A stretch of 64,000 nucleotides of DNA from Candidatus Hydrogenedentota bacterium (GTDB taxonomy: Bacteria > Hydrogenedentota > Hydrogenedentia > Hydrogenedentales > JAEUWI01), in the NCBI GenBank assembly GCA_016791475.1, contig JAEUWI010000023.1, forward strand, positions 1 to 64,000, given 5' to 3'. How positions within the stretch are numbered: the first letter of the stretch is position 1; every line of letters begins with the position of its first letter. The notes under the pieces are model-generated. The model saw only the letters and a program-made list of their open reading frames with translations. It had not been told where the DNA came from and made no database searches. Shown one piece after another: positions 9,118 to 18,409 of the stretch. The position numbers were made by a program, and so were the translations under genes.

Positions 9118-9253
9118 AATTTCCACCCTCAGTTGGCCAGAAGACATCTTCTTGTCGGGCCCGCCCTCCCGTGTTTCGCCTTATTAATCTAGCATACACC
9201 CCGCGCATTTTTCATATCTTCCGCAGGCGAGGGCCGTGGTGCTCCAGCCCAGT

Positions 9254-9955
9254 TTATTCGTCGCTTCCCACGGGCTTCCCACCCAATGCATGGTCCTGTC
9301 GGGTTACCCACTCCACGGCCTGTCGGACCAGCCGGGCGCTGGAATCAAGTCGGAGCTTGGTCAACATGCGTTCGCGATGGGACTCGATGGTTTTCACACT
9401 CCGGTTCAGGCGTTCGGCTATCTCCCGGATGGTCAATCCACGGCCCAGCAGTTCGAACACTTCGAGTTCGCGGGTGGAGAGGGCCTCCAGGCAGGTCCTC
9501 GGCGCTTCCCCCCCGGCCCCCACCATGGCCGCCATCAGGGAATCGGTCACCCGCTGGCTGACGGCCAGGTGCCCCCGGAGCACTTTTCGGATGGCGTCGA
9601 TCGTGTCGCGGGGGTGAGCGCTCTTTTCGATATACCCCATGGCGCCGGCCTGAATGGCCCGAACGGCAAACAGCTCTTCGTCGTGCATGGAATAGACGAG
9701 CATCTTCTGGGCCTTGAACTTCTTTTTTATATCCTGGATAAGGGTCAGCCCGCTGCTGTTTTCGAGGGATATATCCACGACCACGAGGTCCGGGCGGTGC
9801 GTTTCGATAAACGGCAGGACGCCACCGGCTTCCTCGCACTCTCCGCACACTTCAAGGTCGGGCTGGGCGCTCAGGAGCTGGGCGAGGCCCGCGCGTATCA
9901 TGGGGTGGTCATCAACGATGAGCACAGTCGAAACGGCCCTGGGACTACTCGGCAT
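9254..9955 (-). CDS. NarL/LuxR-family response regulator
   Basis: 233-aa two-component response regulator. The receiver domain (residues 10-125) shows VLIVDDHPMIRAGL with the acidic pair, the phospho-acceptor Asp61 in LVVVDISLENSSG and Lys in GYIEKSAHPRDT. The C-terminal LuxR helix-turn-helix (residues 165-225) is clear: LSTRELEVFELLGRGLTIRE, IAERLNRSVKTIESHRERM. The ATG at 9955 follows GTGGAG and overlaps the 3' end of the histidine kinase gene by 11 bases, so the pair is co-transcribed and translationally coupled. It should be phosphorylated by that kinase and act as a DNA-binding regulator; targets are unknown, the adjacent prepilin genes being one possibility. Confidence 0.9.
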   Translation of the reverse strand: MPSSPRAVSTVLIVDDHPMIRAGLAQLLSAQPDLEVCGECEEAGGVLPFIETHRPDLVVVDISLENSSGLTLIQDIKKKFKAQKMLVYSMHDEELFAVRAIQAGAMGYIEKSAHPRDTIDAIRKVLRGHLAVSQRVTDSLMAAMVGAGGEAPRTCLEALSTRELEVFELLGRGLTIREIAERLNRSVKTIESHRERMLTKLRLDSSARLVRQAVEWVTRQDHALGGKPVGSDE

Positions 9956-12224
9956 GCCAGTGGACTCCACTTTCGGACCGAAGGTCGCCGTGCAGTTCCC
10001 GGCTGAGAACGCACTTCACCTGGGTGCCTTTTCCATTTGCGCCGGAGATCCGCAACCAGGCACCGATGGCGGCCGCCCGGGAACGCATCGTCTGCAGGCC
10101 GAGTCCATCGGGAGACTTTGCCCGCGCTTCAAGCCCCACGCCGTCGTCGGCTATGGTGAGGGCGACGCGGTCCCCGGCCGAAGCGAGGGTGACCACGATG
10201 TGTTCGGCCCGGGCATGCTTGATAGCATTCGTGAGGGCCTCCTGGGCTATCTGGAAGAGTTGGGTGGCGACGCCGTAGTCTTCGATGTCGATCGCGGTCG
10301 TGCATACGAATCGGATATCGACCCGGTGGCAGTCCACGAGTCTTTCGACGAGTTGCTGCAGCGCCACTTCGAGTCCACGGGGATGAAGCTCGATGGGCGC
10401 AATGCCGAGAATGGCCTTGCGCACATCGTCCATGGTGCGCTGGACGCCTTCGACGATGGCGTCGGCCTGGGTGGCCAGGGGCGCCGAGACTGATTGCAGT
10501 TCCATTGCCAGACTCCCGGTCATACAGAGCAATCCCGCCAGGTCTTGTCCCACGGTATCGTGCAGATTATAGCGAATGAGTTGTCTTTCGTCCGTTCGGG
10601 CGGAGCGCAGCCGTTCTTCCATCGCTTTTCGCTCGGTGATGTCGCGGGCGTTCACAATTACGCCGTTCAAGACGGGGTCGAACTGCAAGTCACTGATACA
10701 CTCGAGGACTCTCCAGGAGCCATCGGGAACTCGCACGCTGATCTCGACGGACTGTACGGGGGTAGCCAGCGGAGAAATGTGCTTGAGGGCGTGGGCCAAC
10801 TTGAAGTGATCTTCCGGGTGGCAGAAACTGGCGACCGTCCTTCCCACAAGTTCCCCCGGTCCATAGCCCAGGATTCGCGCGACGGAGGCGCCGACATCGA
10901 GGACTATGCCGTCATGTCCCAGAATGACTACCAGGTCGGTGCTGTTCTCCACCAGCCGGCGGAAGCGCCGTTCGCTCGCCTGGAGTTCCCGCTCGGCGTG
11001 CTTCCGTTCGGCGATTTGTTCGACAAGCTGGCGGTGCTCCAGGAGGAGCCGTCTGCGGACCTCCCCCGCCTCAATGCCCGACAGTGAGAAGGCGGTGAGC
11101 AGGAGCAGCAGGCCGAGAATCCAGAGGAGATCGCGCATGGGACTATGAAGCATGCCTCGCGTGGCCTGGATGAAGGAGCCCGAAAAATTTGGCACGGCAT
11201 AGATGATATCCGCGAGTTGGGGCAGGGCGATGATTGCGAGGGCTCCCACGGCGAGGATGCGCATTTCGACGCCACTGCCCGCGCGATTCAGGACCGAGAT
11301 GGTGGCCTGGCCCATACCAAGGAGCGCCAGCAGAATAACCGCGCTCTCGAATCCATTCCAGGCGAGGGCCTGGGCCGCCGAGACGAGAAACATGGCCATG
11401 ATCAGGCCGATAAGCGGGTTGTGTTCCCAGGAGGTTTCTCGGGCCACCCGGATATCGGGCGGGGGATAAACGCGACGTGTCGCGCTCCGGGCCGCCGTGC
11501 GGCTGTTCGCCCTGTCCGGCGGGTGCAATCCCTCGGGGCAGAGCAAGAACACGATCAACATGAGCACCAGCCCGAAGGGCGCGAGGTAGATGTCGTCGGC
11601 GAAATACATGTCGTGCATGTTTTCGAGGAATACAACGGATGCCAGGAGCGCGCAGCGCATGGCGAGGGCGGTCTCGGCGCGCCGGTGGAGGCGCCAGCAG
11701 GCCCAGGCGATGGCGATGAAGGCAACGCTGTTGGTCAGGTCTACCGGAGCTTTCCACACGGCATAGGGCACGCGGGAAACGAGCAAGTCCCGGAGAATGG
11801 GGAGCGGGTGAATGTGGATTTCGCCGAAGTAAGAGACAAAAGTCCCGGAAACCGACACGACGTGCATCAACGCCGCCGCCGCGTACGATCCTGTCAGGGC
11901 CACCAGTGCGCTCCGCGGAACTGCATTGGTAAGGCGCGTTACCAGCAGAACGAGGCTTACTTGCCCGACGAGTGAGGCCATCTGGGACCACTTGACGACT
12001 TCAACATAGGTGGTTGTACTGGCAGCCTGTTGAGAAGCGATGGCCGTCACGGTGAAGGCGGCGATAAGATAGGCCCCGGCGGAAAAGGAGATGCGGAAGT
12101 GGTTCTTGCCTCGGGCCCGTGCGGCAAAATAACGTCGAAAAGCGAAGAAAAGATAGACGCTTGCCAGCAGGCAGATTGAACCGTAGAGTGGCCCTTTCCA
12201 TTCGAACTCAGAAAGTATGCTCAT
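9945..12224 (-). CDS. Membrane sensor histidine kinase (HisKA_3 type) with PAS domain
   Basis: 759-aa sensor kinase. The first 380 residues contain about nine to ten hydrophobic segments (such as ICLLASVYLFFAF, AYLIAAFTVTAIA, LLWILGLLLLLTAF), an unrecognised multi-helix membrane sensor. A short coiled coil leads to a PAS domain (residues 410-530: RRFRRLVENSTDLVVILGHD; ITERKAMEERL). The HisKA_3 dimerisation helix has the phospho-accepting His near 553 in RYNLHDTVGQDLAG, followed by a HATPase domain with EALTNAIKHA and IADDGVGLE. The start at 12224 has AGGA upstream. It is the partner of the overlapping NarL-type regulator. The signal sensed cannot be told from sequence. Confidence 0.9.
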   Translation of the reverse strand: MSILSEFEWKGPLYGSICLLASVYLFFAFRRYFAARARGKNHFRISFSAGAYLIAAFTVTAIASQQAASTTTYVEVVKWSQMASLVGQVSLVLLVTRLTNAVPRSALVALTGSYAAAALMHVVSVSGTFVSYFGEIHIHPLPILRDLLVSRVPYAVWKAPVDLTNSVAFIAIAWACWRLHRRAETALAMRCALLASVVFLENMHDMYFADDIYLAPFGLVLMLIVFLLCPEGLHPPDRANSRTAARSATRRVYPPPDIRVARETSWEHNPLIGLIMAMFLVSAAQALAWNGFESAVILLALLGMGQATISVLNRAGSGVEMRILAVGALAIIALPQLADIIYAVPNFSGSFIQATRGMLHSPMRDLLWILGLLLLLTAFSLSGIEAGEVRRRLLLEHRQLVEQIAERKHAERELQASERRFRRLVENSTDLVVILGHDGIVLDVGASVARILGYGPGELVGRTVASFCHPEDHFKLAHALKHISPLATPVQSVEISVRVPDGSWRVLECISDLQFDPVLNGVIVNARDITERKAMEERLRSARTDERQLIRYNLHDTVGQDLAGLLCMTGSLAMELQSVSAPLATQADAIVEGVQRTMDDVRKAILGIAPIELHPRGLEVALQQLVERLVDCHRVDIRFVCTTAIDIEDYGVATQLFQIAQEALTNAIKHARAEHIVVTLASAGDRVALTIADDGVGLEARAKSPDGLGLQTMRSRAAAIGAWLRISGANGKGTQVKCVLSRELHGDLRSESGVHWHAE

Positions 12225-12462
12225 TCGGTTCCTGAAGGTTCCGTCGTGTCGATGGTTGCTTCCCCTGATTGATTGAACCAGTACAGAGTTTACCAGCCGC
12301 CCTAAAGTTGAATCAAACGATCATGGGGAATGTGAATCCCGCGTCCCATGAAAACCGCCAGCGGGGTGATCCCGCCCCCTGCCACGCGCTACAATAGGGG
12401 TTCTCCCCTGCTTATTACACACTCCGCATCTTTCGATGCCAACGCTTAGGAAGTGTTCCGAA

Positions 12463-13824
12463 ATGTCCGATGTACGCGCCGCTCTTGAAGCCCAGTTGAA
12501 TGATTTTGACCCCGCCGTCCGCGAGGAGGCCCTGGATGGGCTGCTGGACCTTGCGGCCGAGGGCGAGATTGAATTGCCGGAGCCTACGAAAGCCTTTAAC
12601 CTTCACTGTCACTCTTTTTTCTCCTTCAACGGCTATGGCTACTCCCCCACCGCGCTGGCGTGGATCGCGCGCTGCCAGGGATTGAGCGCGCTGAGCATTG
12701 TGGATTTCGATGTGGTGGAGGGCGTGGATGAATTCCTCCAGGCCTGCAAGCAACTCGGCATTCGGGCGGGCGCGGGCATGGAAACGCGCATTTATATCCC
12801 CGAATTCGGTGACCGCGTCATCAACTCCCCCGGCGAGCCCGGCATCTGCTATCACATGGCCACGGGCCTGACGACTTCGGATGTGCCGGCGGACGCGATT
12901 GTCCACGAGTTGAAACGAATTTCCGCGGAGCGTACGCGGGGCCTGGTGGAGCGGGTGAACACGCTATTGGACGCCATCGCTCTGGATTTTGAAGCAGAAG
13001 TCCTTCCGCTCACGCCGAAAGGCAATGCGACCGAGCGCCACGTGTGCGCGGCGTATGACGCGAAAGCGAAATCGGTCTTCCCGGATGCGGGCGCCCGCGC
13101 GGCCTTCTGGGCGGAGAAGCTGGGCACGCCGGCGGACAAGATCGCGGCGATTCTGGATGACGGCCCCACGCTTCAGGGGCTGATTCGCGCGAAGACGATG
13201 AAGTCCGGCGGCGTGGGCTATGTCCAGCCCGACGGCGAGGATTTCCCGAAGATGGAGGCGGTGAACCAGTTCGCGATTGATGCGGGCGGCTTCCCCATGC
13301 ACACGTGGCTGGACGGCACCTCCGAGGGTGAAACGGCCATGGAAGAATTGCTGGCCCTCTCCATGCGCCAGGGCTCGGCGGCGCTGAACATCATCCCTGA
13401 TCGCAACTGGAACATCAGCGATGCGGCGACGCGCGAACTGAAGGTGAAGAAGCTTCACGAAGTCGTCGAGATCGCCAATCGCCTGGACCTGCCGGTCATG
13501 GTGGGCACGGAACTGAATGCCTACGGCCAGCCCTTTGTCGATAATTTCGATGTACCGGAGATGGCCCCGCTCTTTGAGACTTTTCAGAAGGGCGCCTTCA
13601 TCCTCCACGCCCACACCATCCTGCAGAGCGCGGCGGGCCTGGGCTATCTGAGCGACTGGGCGAAGCGGAACTTTGACTCGGTTGCGGCGAAGAACGAATT
13701 CTATGCCGAGGTGGGCCGCGACGTGCTCTACCCGGATATCGTGGCGATTGAGATGATCGACAGCGCCTTGAAGCCCGAGCGCGTGCTGGAGATTCTCCGC
13801 GCGGTGGATCCCACGGAGGCATGA
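12463..13824 (+). CDS. PHP-domain metal-dependent hydrolase
   Basis: 453-aa protein of the PHP superfamily, metal-dependent phosphoesterases or nucleases. The HxH metal motif appears in FNLHCHSFFSFNGYGYSP near residue 50, followed by LSALSIVDFDVVEGVDEF and GIRAGAGMETR. Further metal ligands are probably the His of FPMHTWLDGT and of FILHAHTI. The start at 12463 (MSDVRAALEAQL) has AGGAAG upstream; the ATG at 12436 has none. A TACAAT box at 12390-12395 may be the -10 element. The gene overlaps a HAD phosphatase gene, so the two probably act in one pathway on a phosphorylated substrate, still unidentified. Its length exceeds that of simple histidinol-phosphatase types. Confidence 0.7.
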   Translation: MSDVRAALEAQLNDFDPAVREEALDGLLDLAAEGEIELPEPTKAFNLHCHSFFSFNGYGYSPTALAWIARCQGLSALSIVDFDVVEGVDEFLQACKQLGIRAGAGMETRIYIPEFGDRVINSPGEPGICYHMATGLTTSDVPADAIVHELKRISAERTRGLVERVNTLLDAIALDFEAEVLPLTPKGNATERHVCAAYDAKAKSVFPDAGARAAFWAEKLGTPADKIAAILDDGPTLQGLIRAKTMKSGGVGYVQPDGEDFPKMEAVNQFAIDAGGFPMHTWLDGTSEGETAMEELLALSMRQGSAALNIIPDRNWNISDAATRELKVKKLHEVVEIANRLDLPVMVGTELNAYGQPFVDNFDVPEMAPLFETFQKGAFILHAHTILQSAAGLGYLSDWAKRNFDSVAAKNEFYAEVGRDVLYPDIVAIEMIDSALKPERVLEILRAVDPTEA

Positions 13825-14783
13825 ACGCGATGAGCGACAAAGGCCTCTTTCTCCAGAACATCATCGCCATTATCTGGGACTTCGACAAGACCCTGACACC
13901 GCGCTATATGCAGACGCCCCTCTTCGAGGCCTATGGCGTGGATGAGAAGACGTTCTGGAAAGAGGTCAACGGCCTTGCCGCGTACTACAAGCGTGCGGGT
14001 GTCCAGGTTCAACCGGACACGAGCTATCTGGGCCATCTCCTCACCTATGTGAAGGAAGGCCGGATGCCCGATCTCACCAATGCCCGCCTCCGCGAACTCG
14101 GCGCGGAAATCGGCTTCTTTCCCGGCATCCCCCAGCTCTTCGGCGAACTCCAGAGCATCCTCGATGCGCCGGAATACCGCGAGGGCGATCTGCGCCTGGA
14201 GCACTATGTCGTCAGTACGGGACTCACCGAGATGATCCGGGGCTCCAAGATCGCCAGCCACCTCAGCGGCGTGTGGGCGTCGGAATTCATCGAAGTCCCC
14301 GCCCTGCCCGGCGACGACCTCAGCGGCACGCCCGGCGCCGGACCCATCTCCCAGATCGCCGGTTTTCTGGACAACACCACGAAAACCCGCGCCATCTTCG
14401 AGATTAACAAGGGCGTCCACAAACTCGAAGGGGTCTCCGTGAACGATCTCATCCCCGAGGAAGATCGCCGCGTCCCCATGAAAAACATGATCTACGTCGC
14501 CGACGGCCCCAGCGACATCCCCAGCTTCTCCGTCATCCGCAAGCACGGCGGCCTGGCCTATGCCGTCTTCCAGCAGGATTCCGAGGCCCAGTTCGCCCAG
14601 GTGGACGAACTCCTCCACGCCGACCGCGTCGACGCCTATGGTCCCGCAGACTACACCACGGGCAGCACCACGGCCATGTGGCTCCGCCTCCACGTTAAGA
14701 AGATTGCCAACCGAATCCTGGCCGAGCGCGAGAAAGCCCTCCACAGCAGGCGCGGCAGCAGCCCGAAACATTTGGCGGAATAG
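13821..14783 (+). CDS. HAD-superfamily hydrolase
   Basis: 320-aa haloacid dehalogenase-type phosphatase. Motif I is IIWDFDKTLTPRYM near residue 19 (nucleophile Asp in DFD), motif II is the Ser/Thr in YVVSTGLTEM, and the motif IV region is MIYVADGPSDIPSFSVI with the metal-binding Asp residues. The first ATG overlaps the PHP gene stop by 4 bases (ATGA); a second Met three codons on (13830) has the better spacing to GGAGG and may be the true start. The tight overlap predicts a joint function with the PHP hydrolase. The substrate is unknown; phosphoserine phosphatase-like members are the nearest in style. Confidence 0.75.
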   Translation: MNAMSDKGLFLQNIIAIIWDFDKTLTPRYMQTPLFEAYGVDEKTFWKEVNGLAAYYKRAGVQVQPDTSYLGHLLTYVKEGRMPDLTNARLRELGAEIGFFPGIPQLFGELQSILDAPEYREGDLRLEHYVVSTGLTEMIRGSKIASHLSGVWASEFIEVPALPGDDLSGTPGAGPISQIAGFLDNTTKTRAIFEINKGVHKLEGVSVNDLIPEEDRRVPMKNMIYVADGPSDIPSFSVIRKHGGLAYAVFQQDSEAQFAQVDELLHADRVDAYGPADYTTGSTTAMWLRLHVKKIANRILAEREKALHSRRGSSPKHLAE

Positions 14784-14801
14784 GCGGGACGGGACAGTCC
14801 C

Positions 14802-15935
14802 TCAGAGAGATCCTCGCTGTCGTCTCGATGCTTTCGAAGCTTCCTCACGAACATGCATGAGGTGCTCTCGTCGCTCTGCAGGTAACGATTCAAGCGCCAC
14901 CCATTCCCCGTTCAGGTAACCTTTGGATACGATGCCCGTTCCGTCTACCGGGGTCTCCAAGATGGTCACCGAGTCTCGATCAAACGTCATGGATTCCAAC
15001 GTGAACTGGGAGTCTGGAAGCGTGTCTCCGATTCGAACCTCTCGCACTTCATACTTCGAATTCTCTCCTTTCGCGCGGCGAAGCTGATTGGCCGAACGTG
15101 GAAACCACTGGCCGTCGGGAAGCTCAATGAGGTCTACTTTGGTCTCCATGCGCAGACTACCATCCGAGTCATACCAGCGATGCTCCGAAACAAGGTAGTC
15201 ACGGTCCGGCTCGACAACGCTTTCTTCGCGGAGCCAGGTGGAATCTTCACCAAGCCGCTCTGACCGAACCATTAAGCGCGACCTGCCCAGAGTGTCGTCG
15301 CTCGCCACAGTCCAGCGAAAAGCCGGCGGTGAGAAACCTGATTGATTCTCGAATTTCTGTTGAAGAAACGAAGACCCCGCCTTGAATCCGAATTTCATTA
15401 TCTCTGGCTGCGGGAACATCTTGGTCATAGAGCGAACGGACTCCGGCATACTACTGAAACTCTCGAATCGGTAAAGTTCTATGTACTTAAGAAACTTGAA
15501 ATACCGGGCAAAATATCGATCATTCAGCACCATTTCGCAACTCGCGTCATCCGAAGTACCATTCAGGTATGTGTGAACGAGATTCAAGTCCTGGTGATAC
15601 CAGCTTCCTTTGCGCCAGATTCTGGTGTTCCCCTCCGTCTGCCGGGTACCGCCAGGCATCGAGAATCCTCGGAGTTGGGTGGGCTGCTCGGTTGCCCGCT
15701 GACTCCACGTGAAATCAACATAGTACTGCGTATCCTTTACGGACTCATACGATTGACGATTGTTGACGAGGACCTTTTCGAGTAAAGCGCGCTGTTCCTC
15801 AGGTACTTCCACCCGACCCAGCCCCCCTTGGTCGCTCCTGGCCTCTTCCGCCGAAACGTCAGAAACAAGCAATGACAGGAGCATCAGGTACAAAAGTGTG
15901 GCGTGGCGGGTGGTGCGAATGACCAACTGAATCAT
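14802..15935 (-). CDS. Exported protein of unknown function, 377 aa
   Basis: Predicted secreted or periplasmic protein. The ATG at 15935 has AGAGAGAG upstream and gives MIQLVIRTTRHATLLYLMLL, a signal peptide ending near VSDVSAEE; longer in-frame starts add an unlikely hydrophilic leader. The body is beta-rich with repeated short strands (WFPRSANQLRR, YEVREVRIGDTLPDSQFTL) and recalls LolA/LppX-type lipoprotein-binding folds, as in proteins that test a substrate's YDSDGSLRMETKV segment. This resemblance is weak and only inferred. Base composition is nearer 53% GC than its neighbours, hinting at acquisition. It converges with the HAD gene 18 bases away. Confidence 0.55.
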   Translation of the reverse strand: MIQLVIRTTRHATLLYLMLLSLLVSDVSAEEARSDQGGLGRVEVPEEQRALLEKVLVNNRQSYESVKDTQYYVDFTWSQRATEQPTQLRGFSMPGGTRQTEGNTRIWRKGSWYHQDLNLVHTYLNGTSDDASCEMVLNDRYFARYFKFLKYIELYRFESFSSMPESVRSMTKMFPQPEIMKFGFKAGSSFLQQKFENQSGFSPPAFRWTVASDDTLGRSRLMVRSERLGEDSTWLREESVVEPDRDYLVSEHRWYDSDGSLRMETKVDLIELPDGQWFPRSANQLRRAKGENSKYEVREVRIGDTLPDSQFTLESMTFDRDSVTILETPVDGTGIVSKGYLNGEWVALESLPAERREHLMHVREEASKASRRQRGSL

Positions 15936-16081
15936 AGTGACTCTCTCTGCGATGATTGGATTCGTACTGCCGTGAGTATTCTCAAGATAGCACGCATCTT
16001 CGTCGGTTGCAATGACCCAGTTACAAGAGTGTATTCGGGAGTTCGGACCTCCCGGCCTTGCTCGAATGTTCATCTTTTATT

Positions 16082-16110
16082 TTGACAAAGTCCAATCTTT
16101 ATGTTATATT
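16082..16110 (+). promoter_or_regulatory. Sigma-70 promoter of the dps-fur operon
   Basis: A consensus -35 TTGACA (16082-16087) and -10 TATATT (16105-16110) are separated by exactly 17 bases. The dps-like ATG follows 37 bases later with AAAGGAGT as ribosome site. Confidence 0.8.
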
Positions 16111-16113
16111 GGA
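16091..16113. promoter_or_regulatory. Candidate Fur/PerR-type operator over the -10 box
   Basis: A dyad TCCAAT (16091-16096) / ATTGGA (16108-16113) with an AT-rich centre covers the spacer and the -10 element. The operon encodes a Fur-family repressor, so autoregulation through this site is a natural hypothesis. The sequence is not the textbook Fur or PerR box. Confidence 0.5.
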
Positions 16114-16146
16114 TTCAGTACAAACAACCCAAAGGAGTACCTGACC

Positions 16147-16617
16147 ATGAAACTTCACTCGCAAACATTACCGGAAGATGTCTGTAAGCAAATTGCACAG
16201 CCGCTGCAGGAGACGGTGGTGGATTATATCAGCCTGGCCTCGGTGGCGCGGCAGGCGCACTGGGCGGTGGTGGAGCGGGAATTCCGCTCGTTCCATGCGT
16301 ATATGGATGAGCTGGGCGCGGAGCTGGACCTGCTGATTGATACGACGGCGGAGCGGATGCTGGCCGTGGGTGAATTACCCCTGGGCCAGGTGGACTATGT
16401 GGCGCGCCATTCTCAGGTGGAGCCCCTGCCGGCGGATTTCGTTCAGAAAAAGGATCTGGTACCCGCGTTGAGCGAGCGCATCGCCGAAGTGGTGAAGCGC
16501 ATCCGCATCCGCATTGGGGTGGTGGAAAAAATTGACCCGGTCAGTGCCGACCTGCTCATTACGGCGGCGGCGGGTCTGGAGAAGACGTTGTGGATGCTTC
16601 AGGCGGAAAACTCGTGA
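16147..16617 (+). CDS. dps: Dps-like ferritin (DNA-protection/miniferritin)
   Basis: 156-aa Dps-family miniferritin, expected to form a 12-mer shell that oxidises and stores iron with peroxide and protects DNA. The inter-subunit ferroxidase pattern is visible: ARQAHWAVVEREFRSFHAYM with His residues, then DELGAELDLLIDTTAERML with acidic ligands, then GELPLGQVDYV. The ATG at 16147 is fixed by AAAGGAGT nine bases upstream; the reading frame extends further upstream without support. A near-consensus promoter precedes it, and a Fur-family gene overlaps its stop (GTGA), linking iron or peroxide sensing to iron storage. The length is normal for the family. Confidence 0.85.
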   Translation: MKLHSQTLPEDVCKQIAQPLQETVVDYISLASVARQAHWAVVEREFRSFHAYMDELGAELDLLIDTTAERMLAVGELPLGQVDYVARHSQVEPLPADFVQKKDLVPALSERIAEVVKRIRIRIGVVEKIDPVSADLLITAAAGLEKTLWMLQAENS

Positions 16618-17060
16618 CGACGGAATCGATAGAATCTCGCCTTCGGGAGGCCGGTCTCCGGGTGACCGGCCCCCGCACGGCGGTGTACAACCTGCTGAAG
16701 TCGCTGGGCGGCCACCATAGCGCGGACGACCTTGCCCAGCGCCTGGAGGCGGAGGGCACGGGCATGTCGCGCGCTTCGGTGTTCAACGTGCTCAACGATC
16801 TGTCGAGCGCGGGCCTGATCATGCTGAGCGATGCGGGCCCAGGCCGGGCCTTTTACGAAGCATCCGACAAGTGGCACCACCACTTTGTGTGTCGAGGGTG
16901 CGGGGAGATCTTTGACGTGCCTTGCGCGACGGGGCGCAAGCCCTGCCTGACGCCCAGATTACCAGGAGATGGATTCTCTGTGGATGAGGCGCAGGTTATC
17001 TTCCGGGGCTATTGCCCGGCGTGCAATCCGGAGATTGCGCCAGGGATTGTGATGGCGTAG
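16614..17060 (+). CDS. Fur-family metalloregulator (Fur/PerR/Zur type)
   Basis: 148-aa Fur-family repressor. An N-terminal winged helix (IESRLREAGLRVTGPRTAVY; RASVFNVLNDLSSAGLI) is followed by a dimerisation domain with the regulatory metal ligands in KWHHHFVCRGCGEIFDV and a C-terminal CPAC. The two CxxC pairs suggest a structural zinc site as in PerR/Fur. I chose the GTG at 16614 because it overlaps the dps stop as GTGA and starts the protein exactly where homologues start; an ATG at 16590 is the alternative. Together with the operator-like dyad upstream of dps, this looks like a self-regulating peroxide or iron response operon, most like PerR. Confidence 0.85.
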   Translation: MTTESIESRLREAGLRVTGPRTAVYNLLKSLGGHHSADDLAQRLEAEGTGMSRASVFNVLNDLSSAGLIMLSDAGPGRAFYEASDKWHHHFVCRGCGEIFDVPCATGRKPCLTPRLPGDGFSVDEAQVIFRGYCPACNPEIAPGIVMA

Positions 17061-17066
17061 GTGGAG

Positions 17067-17105
17067 AAGGACTTAAGGGACTTGAAGGACTTAAGGGACT
17101 TGAAG
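17067..17105. repeat. 9-mer tandem repeat (ARGGACTTR)
   Basis: Two copies of an 18-base unit AAGGACTTAAGGGACTTG (17067-17084, 17085-17102) plus AAG; each unit is itself two diverged 9-mers. It lies in the intergenic space between the Fur gene and the AmrS-like gene. Confidence 0.8.
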
Positions 17106-17190
17106 TACACCTCAGTTACAGGGCGTGTGGCGAGCAGATGATGGATGGTGGAATGGGCTATTCAGATTCCTTCAGTTTGCTGCTGAGCAA

Positions 17191-18309
17191 TTAGAAATTC
17201 AGCGCCCTCGGTGTTCCCGTGCCGGTGCTTTCGCGGGGCGGGTTGCGCTCCCAGACGCCGGGGATTTCGGCTTTGCAGGACGGGCAACACGAGCCCGTCA
17301 TGCGGTTTTCGACGACGTAGAAGCCGTGGCGCCGGATCAGTACATCGCCGCAGTCGGGGCAATCGGTGTGCTCCCGCTCCCCTACCTGACCGGGGAGGTT
17401 TCCGGGGTAGACGTAGCGCAGGCCCGCTTCTCTGCCGATGTTCCATGCGCGAATGAGCGACTCGCGGGGGGTACGGCCGGTGTCGGTCATCTTGTAGTCC
17501 GGATGAAAAGCGGTGACGTGCCACGGGATATCGCATGAGATGTCGGCCAGAAATTCGGCAATGCCGTGCAGTTCGTCGTCGGAGTCGTTGAAGTCGGGGA
17601 TAACGAGGGTGACGATTTCGATCCAGAAGCCCATGGCGTGGAGCCGTCCGATGGTGTCGAGGACGGTGCCCAGTTTGCAGCCGAGTTCGCGGTAGGATTT
17701 TTCCTGAAAGCCCTTGAGGTCCACCTTGTAGAGCGAGACCCAGGGCTGGAGATAGGACAGCACTTCCGGGGTGGCATTGCCATTGCTCACGAAGCCGCAG
17801 GCCAACTCGGCCTTCAGGGCTTCCTCGAAGACTGCGGCGGCCCAGTCGGCGGTGATCAGGGGTTCGTTGTAGGTGCTGACTACGACGGGGGCTTCCAGCT
17901 CCACGGCGCGGGCGATCAATTGCTTGGGGGTGACGAAGCGGGGCATGGCGACGGCGGACTCGTCGCGGAGGGTCTGGCTGGTGACCCAGTTCTGGCAGTA
18001 GGCGCAGTGGAGGTCGCAGCCGAGCATGCCGAAGGAGAGGGCATCGCGGCCGGGGTAGGCGTGATAAAAGGGCTTTTTTTCGATGGGATCGACCTGCACT
18101 CCGGCCACGTAGCCCCAGGGCACGCGCAGGGTGCCGCCCTGGTTGAAGCGCACGCGGCAGACGCCGGCTTTACCTTCGCGCACCAGGCAGTGGTGGCCGC
18201 AGGCCAGGCACCGCACGGCACCGTCCTTCTCGGAGCGCACGAGCGCCTCCGCACTGGGTGCGGTGTGATTCGAGAGGAGCTCTTTCAGCCCCATGGTGGC
18301 GCGTGACAT
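17191..18309 (-). CDS. AmrS-type radical SAM enzyme (AmmeMemoRadiSam system)
   Basis: 372-aa radical SAM protein close to pyruvate-formate-lyase activating enzymes and AmrS. The 4Fe-4S motif is CDLHCAYCQNW (CxxxCxxC) near residue 95, preceded by an N-terminal Cys cluster CLACGHHCLVREGKAGVC typical of the AmrS branch. A C-terminal zinc ribbon is unusual: CPDCGDVLI and CCPSCKAEIPGVW. Conserved core strands include VVVSTYNEPLIT and YKVDLKGFQEKSY. The start at 18309 has AGAGG upstream; earlier in-frame Mets give a basic, non-conserved leader. The Memo-like and AMMECR1 partners are not adjacent here. The reaction is unknown in most organisms. Confidence 0.8.
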   Translation of the reverse strand: MSRATMGLKELLSNHTAPSAEALVRSEKDGAVRCLACGHHCLVREGKAGVCRVRFNQGGTLRVPWGYVAGVQVDPIEKKPFYHAYPGRDALSFGMLGCDLHCAYCQNWVTSQTLRDESAVAMPRFVTPKQLIARAVELEAPVVVSTYNEPLITADWAAAVFEEALKAELACGFVSNGNATPEVLSYLQPWVSLYKVDLKGFQEKSYRELGCKLGTVLDTIGRLHAMGFWIEIVTLVIPDFNDSDDELHGIAEFLADISCDIPWHVTAFHPDYKMTDTGRTPRESLIRAWNIGREAGLRYVYPGNLPGQVGEREHTDCPDCGDVLIRRHGFYVVENRMTGSCCPSCKAEIPGVWERNPPRESTGTGTPRALNF

Positions 18310-18409
18310 GTTGGTAAATCCTCTTCGGGCCACGGCAGGCCTCGCGTCCATCATAGCACGGCTGGCCAAGGGGGGCGCGGGAAAAAAGTGATGTCTGCGG
18401 GGCCCGGTT

